DNA from: Alphaproteobacteria bacterium TMED109
GTDB lineage: Bacteria > Pseudomonadota > Alphaproteobacteria > TMED109
NCBI GenBank assembly: GCA_002171375.1
Contig: NHFK01000018.1
Span: forward strand, 15,352 to 29,075
DNA length: 13,724 nt
Direction of reading: 5' to 3'
Positions 7,304 to 13,724 of this stretch are shown piece after piece. The stretch's first letter is position 1. Each line of letters starts with the position of its first letter. The translations under genes and the position numbers were made by a program. A model generated the notes under the pieces. It was not told where the DNA came from, did not search any database, and was given only the letters and a program-made list of their open reading frames with translations.

Positions 7304-8125
7304 ATGCCATATATTAATATTACAGAAAAGGTAAATAATTCTGTTCACACAATACTTTTAAATAGGCCTGATAGATTAAATGCCTGGACTGAAGAGATGG
7401 CTATAGAGATTAAACAATCTATGGATAATGCTGCAAAAAATGATGATGTCAAAGTAATAATATTATCTGGAACTGGAAGAGGCTTTTGTGCAGGTGCAGA
7501 TATGGATTCATTAAATACAATTGATGCTAATGAACGTGCAGATAAAAATGCTGAGTCCCCTTACAAAGCATTTGATAATGCTTGGCCTTTAGATTTTCAA
7601 AGAGCACAAACTTGGTTTCCTAGTGTTCCAAAACCAATAATAGCAGCAATAAATGGTCCTGCAGCAGGATTAGGATTAATTCTATCTATGTGGTGTGATA
7701 TTAGGTTTGCTTCAAAATCTGCCGTTTTTTCTACAGCATTTAGTAAAAGAGGATTAATAGCTGAACATGGATTAAGTTGGCTTCTACCGCGTTTAGTAGG
7801 TATGGGACATGCAATGGATATGACATTAACTGCAAGAAAAATTACAGCTGAAGAAGCAGAAAAAATTGGTTTTGTAAATAAAACTTTCAGTGATGAAACT
7901 TTTATTGATGAAGTCTATAAATATGCAGAAACTATGGCTAAAGATGTTTCTCCAAGATCAATGAAAATCATGAAAAAACAATTGTGGCAAGGCTTGCTTC
8001 AAGGACTAGATGAAGCTGTAGGAATTGCAGATAATGATATGGTTGACAGTTTTTTAAGTGAAGATTTTAAAGAAGGAGTAGCTCACTTTATTGAAAAAAG
8101 AGCTCCTAATTTTACCGGTAAATAA
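7304..8125 (+). CDS. Enoyl-CoA hydratase/isomerase-family (crotonase) protein
   Basis: This 273-residue crotonase-fold protein would act on an acyl-CoA in the cytoplasm. The N-terminal strand carries LNRPDRLNAW (19-28). The first oxyanion-hole block is LSGTGRGFCAGADM (54-67). The second is AAINGPAAGLGLILSMWCDIRFAS (114-137). It then reads FSKRGLIAEHGLSWLLPRLVG (146-166) and LTARKITAEEAEKIGFVN. By eye, the position of the first catalytic Glu of classical hydratases (in QPEILLG) is not acidic, and the second (AMEM) is Asp172. An acidic residue, Glu154, falls where PaaG-type isomerases keep their catalytic Asp (LVPDCGG). A simple beta-oxidation hydratase is therefore not certain; an isomerase or other crotonase activity is equally possible. 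It leads a rightward gene run with a flavoprotein and TRAP transporter, 20 nt before the next gene, which fits degradation of an imported acid after CoA activation. Confidence 0.88.
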   Translation: MPYINITEKVNNSVHTILLNRPDRLNAWTEEMAIEIKQSMDNAAKNDDVKVIILSGTGRGFCAGADMDSLNTIDANERADKNAESPYKAFDNAWPLDFQRAQTWFPSVPKPIIAAINGPAAGLGLILSMWCDIRFASKSAVFSTAFSKRGLIAEHGLSWLLPRLVGMGHAMDMTLTARKITAEEAEKIGFVNKTFSDETFIDEVYKYAETMAKDVSPRSMKIMKKQLWQGLLQGLDEAVGIADNDMVDSFLSEDFKEGVAHFIEKRAPNFTGK

Positions 8126-8145
8126 ATATAGAATAGGATTAAACT

Positions 8146-8721
8146 ATGTCATTAAAGATTAGTATTATATATGGTTCTACTAGAGATGGAAGACTAGGAA
8201 TAAGGTTTGCAAAATATTTAAAAAATGAATTTATAAATAGAAATATAGAAGCAGTATTAATTGACCCATTAGAGAATAATCTAGAAACTTTGACAAAAAG
8301 ATATAGTGATTATGATTCTAATTCTGCTCCTAATGGTTTAGAAAACATTCATCAAGAACTAGAATCCTCTGATGCCTTTGTTATAGTTAGCGCTGAATAT
8401 AATCACTTTATGCCTCCTGCTCTTGTAAATCTGCTGAACCATTTTTATGCTGAATACCAAAGAAAACCATCAGCTGTTGCAACTTACTCTGTGTCACCTT
8501 TTGGAGGAGTAAGAGTTTCTTCTCCATTAAGATCATTTTTAGCTCAATTAGGAATGCCTCCTATTTCTTCAATGATACATGCCCCTTTTGTTAATAAAAA
8601 TTTTAATAATGAAGGTGAGAGAATATCTGAAGATAAAGATGAGCGTCAAAAAGAATTTATAAAATTTGCTGAAGAAATTGAATGGTATGCAAATGCATTG
8701 AAAACGGCACGAAATAAATAA
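8146..8721 (+). CDS. NADPH-dependent FMN reductase-like flavoprotein
   Basis: This 191-residue protein has the flavodoxin-like fold of the NADPH-dependent FMN reductase family. The N-terminal strand and phosphate loop are IIYGSTRDGRLG (7-18), which bind the FMN phosphate. The second flavin loop is VSAEYNHFMPPALVNLLNHF (81-100), where the family usually has PEYN. A third segment, SVSPFGGVRVSSPLRSFLAQLGM (115-137), fits the GG...... LR..L...G pattern that contacts the isoalloxazine ring. It could supply reduced flavin to a monooxygenase or reduce quinones or azo compounds; no partner oxygenase is in view. The ATG follows AGGA (8135-8138). It lies 20 nt after the crotonase and 2 nt before the TAXI protein gene, so it is probably in the same transcript. 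Confidence 0.85.
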   Translation: MSLKISIIYGSTRDGRLGIRFAKYLKNEFINRNIEAVLIDPLENNLETLTKRYSDYDSNSAPNGLENIHQELESSDAFVIVSAEYNHFMPPALVNLLNHFYAEYQRKPSAVATYSVSPFGGVRVSSPLRSFLAQLGMPPISSMIHAPFVNKNFNNEGERISEDKDERQKEFIKFAEEIEWYANALKTARNK

Positions 8722-8723
8722 TT

Positions 8724-9851
8724 ATGTATTTATATAATATAATTATTAGCTTATTTATGTGTCTTACTTTGGGTATATCTAATTCTCATTCTAACGATAA
8801 TTTGCCTAGAACAATGGTATGGTCTGTATATGATATAGGTGCATCAGGCTACAATGAAGCATCGGCTATAGCTGAAGGTATAATGAAAAAATATGATATA
8901 AGAGTTAGACTTCTTCCTTCAGGAACATCAATAGGACGATTACTAGCATTAAAAAGAAAAAGAGTAAGTGTTAGTTTCTTGGGAACGGAAGCATATTTTG
9001 CAAGCGAAGGCTTATATGATTTTTCTGCAAAAAAATGGGGCCCTCAAGATTTACGTCTTATAATAGGAAGACCTAATACATTTGGAATAGCGGTACCAGC
9101 TGATGCAGGTATTAATAATATAGCTGATTTAAAAGATAAAAGAGTTGCATATGTTACGGCAAATCCTTCATTAAATGTGAAGGTATTAGGTATAATGGCA
9201 TTTGCAAATCTTACTTTTAGTGATGTAGAAAAAGTTATATATCCTGGATTTGGTCCCACTATTAAAGCGTTACAAAATGGAAGACTCGATGCAGCGGGTG
9301 CTGTTCCTACAGGTTCTGCTGTTTATGAATTAGCCGCTTCAAATAAAGGCATTAAATGGCTGGATATGCCAGAAGATAATATAGATGGTTGGAAAAAACT
9401 TAATAAACTTGTTCCTTTTATGAAACCTCAAAAAGAAATATTAGGAGCAGGACTAGATGAGAATAACCCTGCTCATATAGGTGGGTATAATTATCCTAAT
9501 TTAACAGTTTATGCAGAAACATCTGAAAATGAAGTATATAACTTTATGAAAGCAATAGACGAATCTTTTAGTTTTTATAAAGATATAAGTGCAGTAATGT
9601 TTAAATGGAAACTTGAATTATCATCCGGTACGCCTGCTGAAATTCCTATTCATAAAGGTGCAATAAAATACCTTAAAGAAAAGAATCTATGGAATGAAGA
9701 AGATGAGAAATGGAATAATGCTAGATTAAAAAGATTAGCAATATTAATAGGTACTTGGAAAAATTTCTTAACTAATAATGACCATTTAGACGGAGAAGAA
9801 TTTAAAAAAGAATGGTTAAAAGTGAGAGAATTAGCTCTTGCAAACAATTAA
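8724..9851 (+). CDS. TAXI-family TRAP transporter solute-binding protein
   Basis: This 375-residue periplasmic protein begins with a signal peptide (about 1-23). The TAXI-type features are WSVYDIGASGYNEASAIAEG (33-52), then VRLLPSGTSIGRLLALKRKR (61-80) and VSFLGTEAYFASEG (83-96). A middle domain has FGIAVPADAGINNIADLKDKRVAYV (120-144), followed by YPGFGPTIKALQNGRLDAAGAVP (173-195). The protein captures a solute, usually an organic acid or amino acid, and delivers it to the TRAP permease. The family is usually around 320-330 residues; this one is longer because of an extended C-terminal part after about 265. There is no clear ribosome site before the ATG, which is 2 nt after the previous stop, so translation is probably coupled. 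It overlaps the permease gene by 14 nt. Ligand unknown. Confidence 0.87.
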   Translation: MYLYNIIISLFMCLTLGISNSHSNDNLPRTMVWSVYDIGASGYNEASAIAEGIMKKYDIRVRLLPSGTSIGRLLALKRKRVSVSFLGTEAYFASEGLYDFSAKKWGPQDLRLIIGRPNTFGIAVPADAGINNIADLKDKRVAYVTANPSLNVKVLGIMAFANLTFSDVEKVIYPGFGPTIKALQNGRLDAAGAVPTGSAVYELAASNKGIKWLDMPEDNIDGWKKLNKLVPFMKPQKEILGAGLDENNPAHIGGYNYPNLTVYAETSENEVYNFMKAIDESFSFYKDISAVMFKWKLELSSGTPAEIPIHKGAIKYLKEKNLWNEEDEKWNNARLKRLAILIGTWKNFLTNNDHLDGEEFKKEWLKVRELALANN

Positions 9852-11739
9852 TAATAGTTTTAACGAAAGAATTAGCGTCTTTCCTAAATTTGTAATTATT
9901 TTTCTAGCATTAATTGGCTGTATAATTACTATTAATCAAGTATTTAATTTTGGTATTTTTAATTTTTATCCAGTCTCTAATAGCTTTCTTTATCTTCTTA
10001 TTGCCTTCTTTCAACCCATTTCATTTTTAATTTTTCCATTTAGTAAAAGTAGTAAAAATAAAATTTTAATTAGTGATATATTAGCGGCTATATCAATATT
10101 TTTAATTGGGATATACTTTTCTATAAATTCTGAAAATATTCTAAGTAATGGCTGGGATATTGATGCTCCTTTATTACCCACAATCTTAAGTTTAATTTTA
10201 ATAGTTTTATCATTAGAGTCTTTAAGAAGAACCGGTGGAATAATTATATTTTTTATAGCTTTATTTTTTTCTTTATACCCAATTTTTGCTGACCATATGC
10301 CAGGTGCATTATGGGGAAATATGTATACTTTTAAAGAAGCTGCAAGAGCACACAGTATGGGATTAGATAGTCTTATTGGAATTCCTATGCGAGTAGCTGG
10401 AAGTCTTCTTATTGGTTTTCTAGTATATGGAATAATTCTAGCAGAAACAGGTGGAGGTAAGTTTTTTATAAATATTGCAGAATCTCTAATGGGAAAATAT
10501 AGGGGTGGTCCTGCTAAAGTAGCAATACTAGCATCAGGTTTTTTTGGAATGTTATCAGGTAGTCCTACTAGTAATGTTATAACTAGTGGCTCTCTAACAA
10601 TTCCTGCTATGAAAAAAGCAGGATACTCAGGAAGGTATGCTGCAGCAATTGAGGCATGTGCTTCCACTGGAGGTGTATTAATGCCACCTGTGATGGGAAC
10701 AGTAGCATTTATTATGGCATCTTTTCTTAATCTTCCATATGCTGAAATACTGCTTGCTGCTCTTATACCAGGTGCTATTTTTTATATAGCACTCATCATT
10801 CAAACTGATCTATATGCTGCTAAAAACAAATTATTAGGTATGAATGCTAAAGACATTCCACAACTTTATCCTACTCTAATTAATGGTTTTCCTTTTATAA
10901 TTTCATTTGTATCACTTGTCTGGCTTATAGTTTCAGCTAAATTAGAGAGTGAAGCGCCTTTCATAGCATCAATTTTATTAGTTTTTATATTATTATTAAT
11001 TAATTTTAATAAAATTAAACTGAACCAATGGTTAAATATAATTGTTAAAATTGGTGAGATAATTGCTAGAATTGTATCTTTATTATCAGGTATAGGTGTT
11101 ATTATTGGAGCAATGTCATTAACTGGAGTTGGTACTTCTCTCTCAAGAGAATTAGTTTTTTTAGCAGGTGGTGATTTATTTATGATATTAACCTTTGGAG
11201 CTATTGCTTCTTTAGTTCTAGGAATAGGGATGACTGTTAGTGCTTGTTATATTTTTTTAGCAATAGTTTTAGCTCCAGCAATAATTCAAGGCGGAATTGA
11301 TCCACTTGCAGCACATTTATATGTATTATATTGGGGAGTACTTTCATTTATTACACCCCCAGTTGCAATAGCTGCAATTACAGCATCTAGTATTTCTAAA
11401 ACTTCAGCTTTAAAGACTGGATTTCTATCAATGAGGCTAGGGTCAATTTTATTCTTTCTTCCAATTTTATTTGTGTTTGATTCTTCCATGCTAATGCAAG
11501 GAAATACGACGGATATATTAATGGCAGTTTTAATTGCTATATTTGCAATAATTATTATTTCAGCTAGCTTCGAAGGTTATATTTATAAACTTGGTAATAT
11601 AAATAAAATAATTAGAGTAATATTTTTTATTTCAGGAGTATTAATTTTATTGCCAAATTTAACTAGTAAATATATTGGACTTATAATACTAATAATTACG
11701 ACCATATTACTTTTATTAACAAAGCTTAAAAATAAATAA
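9838..11739 (+). CDS. TRAP transporter fused permease (4TM/12TM), TTG start
   Basis: This 633-residue inner-membrane protein fuses the small (DctQ-like) and large (DctM-like) TRAP permease parts. Many hydrophobic helices span the whole length. The large-subunit signature is GKYRGGPAKVAILASGFFGMLSGSPTSNVI (219-248), with ITSGSLTIPAMKKAGYSGRYAAAIEACAST (248-277) and GGVLMPPVMGTVAFIMASFLNLPYAEI (278-304). A second, similar half begins around 460 (GIGMTVSACYIFLA, then a FITPPVAIAAI motif). It moves the solute into the cell with a sodium or proton gradient, together with the TAXI protein. The frame is closed by an in-frame TAG at 9832-9834 and the first internal ATG is codon 154. The start must therefore be a non-ATG codon: TTG at 9838, preceded by GAGAGA at 9824-9829, is the best candidate. 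ATT at 9847 is less likely. It overlaps the binding-protein gene by 14 nt. Confidence 0.87.
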   Translation: MQTINNSFNERISVFPKFVIIFLALIGCIITINQVFNFGIFNFYPVSNSFLYLLIAFFQPISFLIFPFSKSSKNKILISDILAAISIFLIGIYFSINSENILSNGWDIDAPLLPTILSLILIVLSLESLRRTGGIIIFFIALFFSLYPIFADHMPGALWGNMYTFKEAARAHSMGLDSLIGIPMRVAGSLLIGFLVYGIILAETGGGKFFINIAESLMGKYRGGPAKVAILASGFFGMLSGSPTSNVITSGSLTIPAMKKAGYSGRYAAAIEACASTGGVLMPPVMGTVAFIMASFLNLPYAEILLAALIPGAIFYIALIIQTDLYAAKNKLLGMNAKDIPQLYPTLINGFPFIISFVSLVWLIVSAKLESEAPFIASILLVFILLLINFNKIKLNQWLNIIVKIGEIIARIVSLLSGIGVIIGAMSLTGVGTSLSRELVFLAGGDLFMILTFGAIASLVLGIGMTVSACYIFLAIVLAPAIIQGGIDPLAAHLYVLYWGVLSFITPPVAIAAITASSISKTSALKTGFLSMRLGSILFFLPILFVFDSSMLMQGNTTDILMAVLIAIFAIIIISASFEGYIYKLGNINKIIRVIFFISGVLILLPNLTSKYIGLIILIITTILLLLTKLKNK

Positions 11740-11783
11740 TTAAATAATATGATCTTATAGGTAATTAATAACGTAATCGTTCT

Positions 11784-11788
11784 GGGAG
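11784..11788 (+). promoter_or_regulatory. Ribosome binding site that fixes the TTG start of the SbmA-like gene
   Basis: GGGAG lies 6 nt before TTG at 11795. An in-frame TAA at 11774-11776 excludes any longer N-terminus, so this site settles the start codon. The 55-nt gap after the permease gene holds no clear promoter or terminator. Confidence 0.6.
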
Positions 11789-11794
11789 TTAGAT

Positions 11795-12847
11795 TTGTTA
11801 AAAGCTTTTTTTAAAACTAAAGAATGGGCACTTTGGGCTTACGCGGGTCTATCATTATTAATTTTCTCGTTATGGGTACAAGTTCAGTTTACAGTTGCTT
11901 TTAATAGTTGGTACGGAAGATTTTATAATTTACTGCAAGCATCCGCTAGCTATAAAGACAATCCTTCTGAGGGTATTACTCTTTTTTATGATCACTTAAT
12001 ATCTCTCTCTTATATTACTAATAATTTTTCTGGGGAGGCTTCTTTTGTTGTATTAGCATTTCCATATATTGTTATAGCTGTTTTTACAAGTTGGTTTACT
12101 AGTATATATGCACTTCGCTGGAGACAAGCTATGACTTTTAATTATATACCCAGGTGGAGACATGTAGAAGTTGAAATTGAAGGTGCAAGCCAAAGAATAC
12201 AAGAGGATTGTTATAGATTTGCAAAAATTGTTGAATCACTTGGTTTACAAATAGTTCGATCTATTATGACTTTGATAGCTTTTATACCAATACTATGGGG
12301 TTTAAGTGATAAAGTAGATATTCCATATCTTAGGGATATAGAAGGATCATTAGTTTGGGTGGCTCTGATTGTATCTCTTGGAGGTTTATTTATATCTTGG
12401 TTTGTAGGTTGGTATTTACCAGGACTTGAATATAACAATCAAAAAGTAGAAGCAGCATTTAGAAAAGATTTAGTTCTAGGTGAAGATAATAAGGAATATG
12501 CGCAACCTGAAAAATTATGGGAATTATTTTTGGGAATTAGATTTAATTACCATAGATTATTTAAGCATTATAGCTACTTTAATGCTTGGATGAATACTTA
12601 CGATCAATTTATGATTATTGTTCCTTACTTAATAGTAGGGCCAGGTCTTTTTACAGGTTTGATTATGCTAGGAACAGTTACTCAAGTAAGTAATGCATTT
12701 CAAAGAGTTCATGGGGGGTTTGCTCTATTTCTTCACAATTGGACAACTATAACTGAATTACGGTCCATATGGAGAAGACTATCCGAGTTTGAAAAAAATA
12801 TTTCTTTGTATGAAAATAAAAATAATCAAGTTTCTGAAAAGGGCTAA
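11795..12847 (+). CDS. SbmA/BacA-family inner-membrane transporter, short form
   Basis: This 350-residue protein matches the SbmA/BacA family along its whole length. Visible blocks are FNSWYGRFYNLLQ (36-48), ALRWRQAM (106-113), IEGASQRIQEDCYRFA (128-143) and IMTLIAFIPILWGLS (157-171). Further on are YLPGLEYNNQKVEAAFRKDLVLGEDN (207-232), YFNAWM (261-266) and GTVTQVSNAFQRVHGGF (293-309). SbmA-type proteins are proton-driven dimeric importers of peptides and modified peptides, and in BacA proteins also affect very-long-chain lipid handling. E. coli SbmA has about 406 residues; this protein lacks roughly the first 60, including the first membrane helix. An in-frame stop upstream shows that this is real and not a mis-called start. 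The ABC ATPase domain of the related ABCD-type proteins is absent. It follows the TRAP permease by 55 nt; no functional tie to it is evident. Confidence 0.88.
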   Translation: MLKAFFKTKEWALWAYAGLSLLIFSLWVQVQFTVAFNSWYGRFYNLLQASASYKDNPSEGITLFYDHLISLSYITNNFSGEASFVVLAFPYIVIAVFTSWFTSIYALRWRQAMTFNYIPRWRHVEVEIEGASQRIQEDCYRFAKIVESLGLQIVRSIMTLIAFIPILWGLSDKVDIPYLRDIEGSLVWVALIVSLGGLFISWFVGWYLPGLEYNNQKVEAAFRKDLVLGEDNKEYAQPEKLWELFLGIRFNYHRLFKHYSYFNAWMNTYDQFMIIVPYLIVGPGLFTGLIMLGTVTQVSNAFQRVHGGFALFLHNWTTITELRSIWRRLSEFEKNISLYENKNNQVSEKG

Positions 12848-12854
12848 AATATTT

Positions 12855-13490
12855 CTATAGGTTTGGTGGTTTAGTTCTTTTAACAGATTCTCTTTCAGAC
12901 ATTTGGTTAAACCAGTCGTTTAAATTATCACTGAATATATCGTAATTAGACTTTGAGTTTCTCTTAATTGTTCCCAATAATATTATGATACTGATATCAG
13001 CTAAATTTAAAACTTGCGTATTTGAACTTGAAAGAAAGTCTATATTAGTTTCTATAACTTCTATACCCCTTCTTACTTTTTTATCCAATGCGTCTAACCA
13101 ATCTGATAATCTTTTATTTTCTTCCCTTCTATGCTCAAGGCTTATATGACGTAAAGAATCAATTATTTCATCTACTAAAGCATTTATTTTTAAACAGTTA
13201 ATTTTCTTTTCATTATCTTTTGGAATTATTGAAAACTCTTTTCCAATATTATCAAGATAATGAACAATAACTGTACTATCATAAATACTCTGTCCATCTT
13301 CTGTTATTAAAGTTGGTACACGACCAGATGGATTAAGTGTTGATAAATTACTTTCAACCATTTTTAAAGTTTTATCGGCAAAACCTATATCAGCAGGAAT
13401 TATTTTAATATTACTATGAATTCCTCTTTCTATTGCAGCTATCCTTACTTTTCTTACCCAAGGTGACCACTCAATACTATATAATTCCAT
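12855..13490 (-). CDS. Glutathione S-transferase-like protein
   Basis: This 211-residue cytoplasmic protein has a clear thioredoxin-fold GST N-terminal domain. YSIEWSPWVRKVRIAAIERG (4-23) contains Ser9, at the position of the catalytic Ser/Cys in bacterial GSTs with S-P-x-x-R-K-V-R. The glutathione-binding block NPSGRVPTLI (53-62) has the cis-Pro60 after Val59. Next comes DGQSIYDSTVIVHYLDN (65-81), where the family usually has ES and this protein has Asp71-Ser72. The C-terminal helical half (about 95-211) is divergent but keeps NLADISIIILLG (162-173), equivalent to the N-capping box. The substrate cannot be told. A perfect AGGAG ribosome site (minus strand 13496-13500) precedes the ATG by 5 nt and overlaps the stop codon of the upstream dioxygenase gene, so the two are very likely co-translated. 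Its stop is 7 nt from that of the convergent SbmA-like gene. Confidence 0.85.
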   Translation of the reverse strand: MELYSIEWSPWVRKVRIAAIERGIHSNIKIIPADIGFADKTLKMVESNLSTLNPSGRVPTLITEDGQSIYDSTVIVHYLDNIGKEFSIIPKDNEKKINCLKINALVDEIIDSLRHISLEHRREENKRLSDWLDALDKKVRRGIEVIETNIDFLSSSNTQVLNLADISIIILLGTIKRNSKSNYDIFSDNLNDWFNQMSERESVKRTKPPNL

Positions 13491-13499
13491 TTTAACTCC

Positions 13500-13724
13500 T
13501 TATATTATTTCTGGGTCAAAAGCAGGACCCTTAATAGCGGTTGAACCAGCCACTGTAGTCCTTCTAAATACCCTTCTATATTTATTCATATCATAAGGTA
13601 TAGCTCTATGTAAAAGACATCTATTATCCCACATTACTAAATCACCTTTTTTCCATCTATGCTTATACTTAAAAACGGAATCCGAAACTATATCAACTAA
13701 ATTTTTATGTAAGCATGCACCTTT
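13500..13724 (-). CDS. TauD/TfdA-family 2-oxoglutarate-dependent dioxygenase, C-terminal 74 residues
   Basis: An open minus-strand frame enters from the right edge and ends at TAA (13500-13502). The visible 74 residues read HRWKKGDLVMWDNRCLLHRA at 22-41, then RRVFRRTTVAG at 50-60. This is the C-terminal end of the TauD/TfdA dioxygenase fold. His39 in CLLHRA is the distal iron ligand, and Arg54 or Arg55 in FRRTT is the expected 2-oxoglutarate-binding arginine. Enzymes of the family hydroxylate and so cleave substrates such as taurine, alkyl sulfates or aryloxyacetates, or hydroxylate carnitine-type compounds. The N-terminal HxD motif that would help to classify it lies outside the window. It is upstream of, and overlaps the ribosome site of, the GST gene. 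Confidence 0.85.
   Translation of the reverse strand, partial: KGACLHKNLVDIVSDSVFKYKHRWKKGDLVMWDNRCLLHRAIPYDMNKYRRVFRRTTVAGSTAIKGPAFDPEII

Noticed and set aside
10011..10667. Long open frame (218 codons) on the minus strand inside the TRAP permease gene
   Set aside because: It lies wholly antisense to a well-supported membrane protein, has no family motif, and its Ile/Pro/Lys-rich content is what a reverse reading of hydrophobic AT-rich codons gives. The same applies to shorter antisense frames at 3838-4098, 5233-5496, 9044-9259, 9650-9847, 11286-11489 and 12211-12438.
1..13724. CRISPR array, tRNA or rRNA gene, transposase or integrase
   Set aside because: No regularly spaced repeats, no cloverleaf-like sequence and no recombinase motifs were found; nearly all of the window is taken up by ordinary protein genes.

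Overview
The window is strongly AT-rich, densely coded DNA. It looks like a marine-type, streamlined Gram-negative proteobacterium. The supporting signs are an outer-membrane porin, a TonB-dependent receptor with its own Exb/TonB energiser, a TAXI-type TRAP transporter, very short intergenic gaps, several 1-14 nt gene overlaps, and TTG starts where no ATG is available. A gammaproteobacterium seems most likely, but the sequence alone does not settle the lineage. No RNA genes, insertion sequences, CRISPR arrays or phage genes were seen.

Region 1 (1-6490) is an envelope and uptake block. A phosphate-selective-porin-like gene (OprO/OprP type, cut by the left edge) runs leftward. Opposite it, across a 166-nt divergent intergenic region with a 30-bp imperfect palindrome, starts a TonB-dependent receptor gene. 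This is followed by exbB, two exbD paralogues and a tonB-like gene, in what looks like one operon. ExbD1 keeps the membrane aspartate used for proton coupling. ExbD2 has asparagine at that position, so the motor may be built on an asymmetric ExbD pair. A small exported Sel1-repeat protein follows, separated from tonB by a perfect 11-bp inverted repeat.

Region 2 (6493-12847) holds a leftward nitroreductase. Divergent from it is a rightward run of crotonase, NAD(P)H-dependent FMN reductase-like flavoprotein, TAXI solute-binding protein, fused 4TM/12TM TRAP permease, and a short SbmA/BacA-type membrane protein. The TRAP pair is tightly coupled: the permease starts at a TTG inside the binding-protein gene. 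The gene set suggests uptake of an organic acid followed by CoA-linked and flavin-linked breakdown. The substrate cannot be read from the sequence.

Region 3 (12855-13724) is a leftward pair: the C-terminal end of a TauD/TfdA-family 2-oxoglutarate dioxygenase (cut by the right edge) and a glutathione S-transferase-like protein. The dioxygenase stop codon overlaps the ribosome binding site of the GST gene.
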